A stretch of DNA of 64,000 bases from Candidatus Obscuribacterales bacterium (GTDB lineage: Bacteria > Cyanobacteriota > Vampirovibrionia > Obscuribacterales > Obscuribacteraceae), in contig JAIEOQ010000010.1 of NCBI GenBank assembly GCA_019750335.1, positions 1 through 64,000 of the forward strand. The letters are read 5' to 3'. The position numbers and the translations under genes were made by a program. This document shows positions 61,535-64,000 of the stretch, piece after piece; the stretch's first letter is position 1; each line of letters opens with the position of its first letter. The notes below the pieces were generated by a model that saw nothing but the letters and a program-made list of their open reading frames with translations, searched no databases and was not told the DNA's origin.

Positions 61535-63379
61535 TTACTTGCGATAAGGTGCCAAATATTGCCGGCGCGGCTTCAAGAGCTTCTCTTTATCTTCATCACT
61601 TAAAAACAGGCAAGAATCAGCAAAAGAATCAAGCTCGGTATAAAGTGCCCTAGCTTTCGAGAATTCTTTTTGACGGTACAAAAAATCTACTAAACACAAA
61701 GCATTCCCAAGCACATCAAAATAAGGATGGGCTTTCAAATACGCAAATAGATTCGTTTTGCTTCGCTCATATTCTGGCCAATCTTTTTTAAGCAGATAAG
61801 CATAAGCTTGCAAAACATAATTATAGGACCACTGGTCCGGTCTTGTTTTACTGCGTTTAGCATAATAATCGCTTTGCTTAAGGCAGGACAAAGCTTGTTC
61901 CGGGTTGTTATTTTCACAAGCGATGAAAGTAAGTTTTGAATATATTTGACAGTAAGTTTGTTCACTTACGTTATATTTCACTGCCATTTTGAAATAATGA
62001 TTTGCTTCTTTATAATTTTGCGCAGCCAGATAAGCATCACCGATCGTACGATAAGAATAACCATATAGATGCGATTGTTTCTCTGGATATTTATGCAAAC
62101 TATCAAGCAATAATTGGCTCTCAATGAGCGCTTCCTTAATCCGTCCAAGCTTGCTCAAATTACCGACAAGGAGCATTCGCGCTCGCACTATATCGCCTAA
62201 ATACTGTGACTGATTTTTGTCGGCAGCGGCAAGGGCGCGCTGAGCGAAATCAATCGCTTCAGCTGGTTTGAGTTGCCGTGATGCTTCTTCGCCTTTTTTC
62301 ACATAAAAGGTAGGGCTGACATTTGCGCTTTTGTATAAAGCACGAATGTCCGAAGGTTTATTTCCTGGTATCGCCACTACACCCGACAACGGCTCCGGCT
62401 TGTGCCACAGTTGAATGAATTCAGAAACAACTGTAATTAAAAGCAAACCAAGGACAATACTCAACGAAACAAAAGATCTTCGTTTGCGTAATTGAGGAAT
62501 TAGCTCTGAACCATATTCAACTTTATCGAGATCTGCCAAAAGCGCTTTGATATTTTGATAACGGTTATCCGGAGATTTAGCCAAACATTTTTCAGTTATT
62601 TTTTTCAGCTCTTTGGAGATGATCAATTTTGCCGGGAAACGCGGTGTTTCACGAAGCTGTTTGGACATGGTTTCATATTCGCTGATACCGACTATAGGCG
62701 GCTTTCCGTATAGCAACTCATACAGAACACAACCAAAAGAATAAATATCGGAGCGAATGTCCAGATTTTTTTGCATACACTGCTCCGGACTCATATAAGC
62801 CGGACTGCCGATTACAGTTTTGGTCTGAGTTAAAGTTTGACTGGAATTATGTTCTTGATCGACTATTTTAGCCAAACCAAAATCAAGAATTTTAATTGCT
62901 GGCTCAGGATCATCGGGATTTAAGACGAATATGTTAGCCGGCTTCAAATCACGATGAATTATATTCATCGTCTCTGCCGTTTTTAAAGCCTTGGCTATTT
63001 GTTTGCTGATCAAAAGAACAGTGGAAAGACTGGTAATTGATTCTTGTTCAATACATTGAGCAAGAGATTTGCCTTGCAAATACTCCATCACCAAATAAAA
63101 AACACCGTCATCAGTAACACTAAAACTGTTGATCCGAACAATATATGGATCAAGAAGCTGACTGGTAATCATCGCTTCTCTCTTAAAGCGAATCTGACTG
63201 GTTTTATCTTGGAGCAGATGCCGGTGCAAAATTTTAATCGCCACAAAACTGTCCATAGTCAGGTGACGCGCTTTATACACTGTCCCTTTGGCACCACTGC
63301 CTAAAATAGACAAGATCAAATATTTGCCATCTAGAATCTGGTCAATGAATGAATCAGGCTGCAAAAGGCCCTCGTTCAA
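61535..63379 (-). CDS. Membrane serine/threonine protein kinase with TPR domain
   Basis: The 614-residue protein has an N-terminal Hanks-type kinase domain (about 15-280; GSGAKGTVYKARH loop, VAIKIL, HRDLKPANIF catalytic loop, DFGLAK, GSPAYMSPEQ), a transmembrane helix (RSFVSLSIVLGLLLITVV, about 301-319) and an extracytoplasmic C-terminal TPR-like domain (about 370-560). All catalytic residues are present, so it should be active. The TTG start follows a GGGGGGAT ribosome site and lies 1 nt after the hisS stop. The channel gene follows 22 nt downstream, so it may phosphorylate that channel. Confidence 0.88.
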   Translation of the reverse strand: MNEGLLQPDSFIDQILDGKYLILSILGSGAKGTVYKARHLTMDSFVAIKILHRHLLQDKTSQIRFKREAMITSQLLDPYIVRINSFSVTDDGVFYLVMEYLQGKSLAQCIEQESITSLSTVLLISKQIAKALKTAETMNIIHRDLKPANIFVLNPDDPEPAIKILDFGLAKIVDQEHNSSQTLTQTKTVIGSPAYMSPEQCMQKNLDIRSDIYSFGCVLYELLYGKPPIVGISEYETMSKQLRETPRFPAKLIISKELKKITEKCLAKSPDNRYQNIKALLADLDKVEYGSELIPQLRKRRSFVSLSIVLGLLLITVVSEFIQLWHKPEPLSGVVAIPGNKPSDIRALYKSANVSPTFYVKKGEEASRQLKPAEAIDFAQRALAAADKNQSQYLGDIVRARMLLVGNLSKLGRIKEALIESQLLLDSLHKYPEKQSHLYGYSYRTIGDAYLAAQNYKEANHYFKMAVKYNVSEQTYCQIYSKLTFIACENNNPEQALSCLKQSDYYAKRSKTRPDQWSYNYVLQAYAYLLKKDWPEYERSKTNLFAYLKAHPYFDVLGNALCLVDFLYRQKEFSKARALYTELDSFADSCLFLSDEDKEKLLKPRRQYLAPYRK

Positions 63380-63380
63380 T

Positions 63381-64000
63381 TTATCCCCCCAGACTCTTTA
63401 CCTCTAGCTCAGAGCCTTGTCCGCGAAAGACACAAAAATGACTATAACCTTGAGCTAGAAGTGTGTCCAGCTGTTTTTTCATGTCTTTTTTACGCGGTTG
63501 GATACAAACTATATTGCCGCCGCTGCGTAGTTCCTGGGCAGCATTCAAAACGGCAAGACCGGAATCACGTTCCGGATCAACAATCAAAACAATCGATCTC
63601 TCTTCCGTTTGGGGCTTGAATTCCTTTTCGGTCAAAATATCGATTACACGTTCAAAACCGATTGAAAATCCGCAAGCCGGTACATCTCGACCGGAGAATT
63701 TGCCGACCATGTTGTCGTAACGTCCACCGCCGCCAACTGAGCTGGTATAACCCGGTACTTTTACTTCAAAAATCGGTCCGGTGTAATAACCCATGCCGCG
63801 AACCAAAGTCGGGTCAAATTCAATACTGAATCGTCCCTTACTGATTTCGCTCACAGTCGAAATTATTTTTTCAAGACCGCTCATTGCTTGCTCGTCAAGA
63901 ACAGGCAAAGCAGCTTTTAGATCAACATAGCTTGTTTGTCCGGATTTTTTTGCTGCTGCCAATACGGTCAATACTTGTATAAGCTTGGCTGTAGCTTGGG
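63381..64000 (-). CDS. hisS: Histidyl-tRNA synthetase, C-terminal part (window-edge partial)
   Basis: The visible 206 codons are the C-terminal half of a class II HisRS: GRFSIEFDPTLVRGMGYYTGPIFEV, the GGGGRYDNM motif, motif 3 ACGFSIGFERVIDIL and the anticodon-binding domain ending in QGYSHFCVFRGQGSELEVKSL. The frame continues past the right edge, so the 5' part is outside the window; the first in-window Met at 63971 is internal. It leads a minus-strand run with the protein kinase and the potassium channel. Confidence 0.93.
   Translation of the reverse strand, partial: QATAKLIQVLTVLAAAKKSGQTSYVDLKAALPVLDEQAMSGLEKIISTVSEISKGRFSIEFDPTLVRGMGYYTGPIFEVKVPGYTSSVGGGGRYDNMVGKFSGRDVPACGFSIGFERVIDILTEKEFKPQTEERSIVLIVDPERDSGLAVLNAAQELRSGGNIVCIQPRKKDMKKQLDTLLAQGYSHFCVFRGQGSELEVKSLGG

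Noticed and set aside
1..64000. CRISPR arrays, tRNA and rRNA genes
   Set aside because: No regularly spaced repeat of 24-37 bp and no tRNA or rRNA pattern was found on reading the intergenic regions; a tRNAscan-SE or Infernal run would settle the RNA part.

Overview
The window looks like a chromosomal segment of a non-photosynthetic relative of Cyanobacteria, most likely Melainabacteria/Vampirovibrionia of the Obscuribacter type. This is inference from gene content. Features that recur in the cyanobacterial lineage include an RRM RNA-binding protein, DUF4330, DUF3465, DUF4388 on a GGDEF protein, a ferredoxin-metallo-beta-lactamase fusion, an HflX with a long N-terminal extension and NurA without HerA. 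No photosynthesis gene is visible. Lipid A synthesis (lpxB), an MsbA-like exporter, a heptose-kinase-like protein, an O-antigen ligase and an OmpH/Skp chaperone indicate an LPS-bearing outer membrane. mqnE and menG indicate menaquinone made by the futalosine route.

Region 1 (1-7115, all on the + strand) is a nitric-oxide response cluster. It holds a quinol-type NO reductase cut by the left edge, a rubredoxin-ScdA_N-hemerythrin repair protein, an Rrf2 regulator, a second hemerythrin, a TPR protein, a DUF1858 protein, two unrelated DUF488 proteins and NnrS. It stops next to an open frame that carries only the C-terminal tail of a slipin/stomatin, which looks like the scar of an insertion or deletion.

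Region 2 (7.6-20.6 kb) is envelope and housekeeping: a TauE exporter operon, a heptose-kinase-like protein, DUF4330 plus O-antigen ligase, a cyclase, OmpH, HflX, a GlcD-type oxidase coupled to a TonB-C lipoprotein, TatD, and an RRM protein ending in a strong terminator. Region 3 (20.7-34.9 kb) holds a two-component system, archaeal-type AspRS, DprA, an unannotated 42-residue ORF with its own ribosome site, a TonB-C/TPR-PDZ pair, a PAS kinase, NurA, MqnE, a Clp-N protein without ATPase, and SurE.

Region 4 (35.4-49 kb) begins with a structured leader and terminator in front of a CorC/HlyC gene. It continues with an overlapping run of rsmA, ispE and nth, a very large SF2 helicase with a hydrophobic C-terminal segment, a rhodanese, an acyl-CoA synthetase, CutA and an unusual deoxyribosyltransferase/formylglutamate-amidohydrolase-like fusion. 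Region 5 (49.1-64 kb) holds a DUF3465 lipoprotein, the ferredoxin-MBL fusion, a 62-bp perfect palindrome, and a chimeric protein joining an IS1595-like zinc ribbon to a DprA-like winged helix. These are followed by SixA, RuvX, a TonB-GGDEF operon, the tightly overlapped secG-menG-lpxB-msbA operon, and a minus-strand hisS-kinase-potassium channel run.

The genome is compact. Many genes overlap by 4-13 nt, four convergent pairs share their stop codons on one tetranucleotide, and TTG starts are unusually frequent. The least explained items are the zinc-ribbon/winged-helix chimera with its neighbouring palindrome, the NO cluster and its slipin scar, the 42-residue ORF, and the corC leader.
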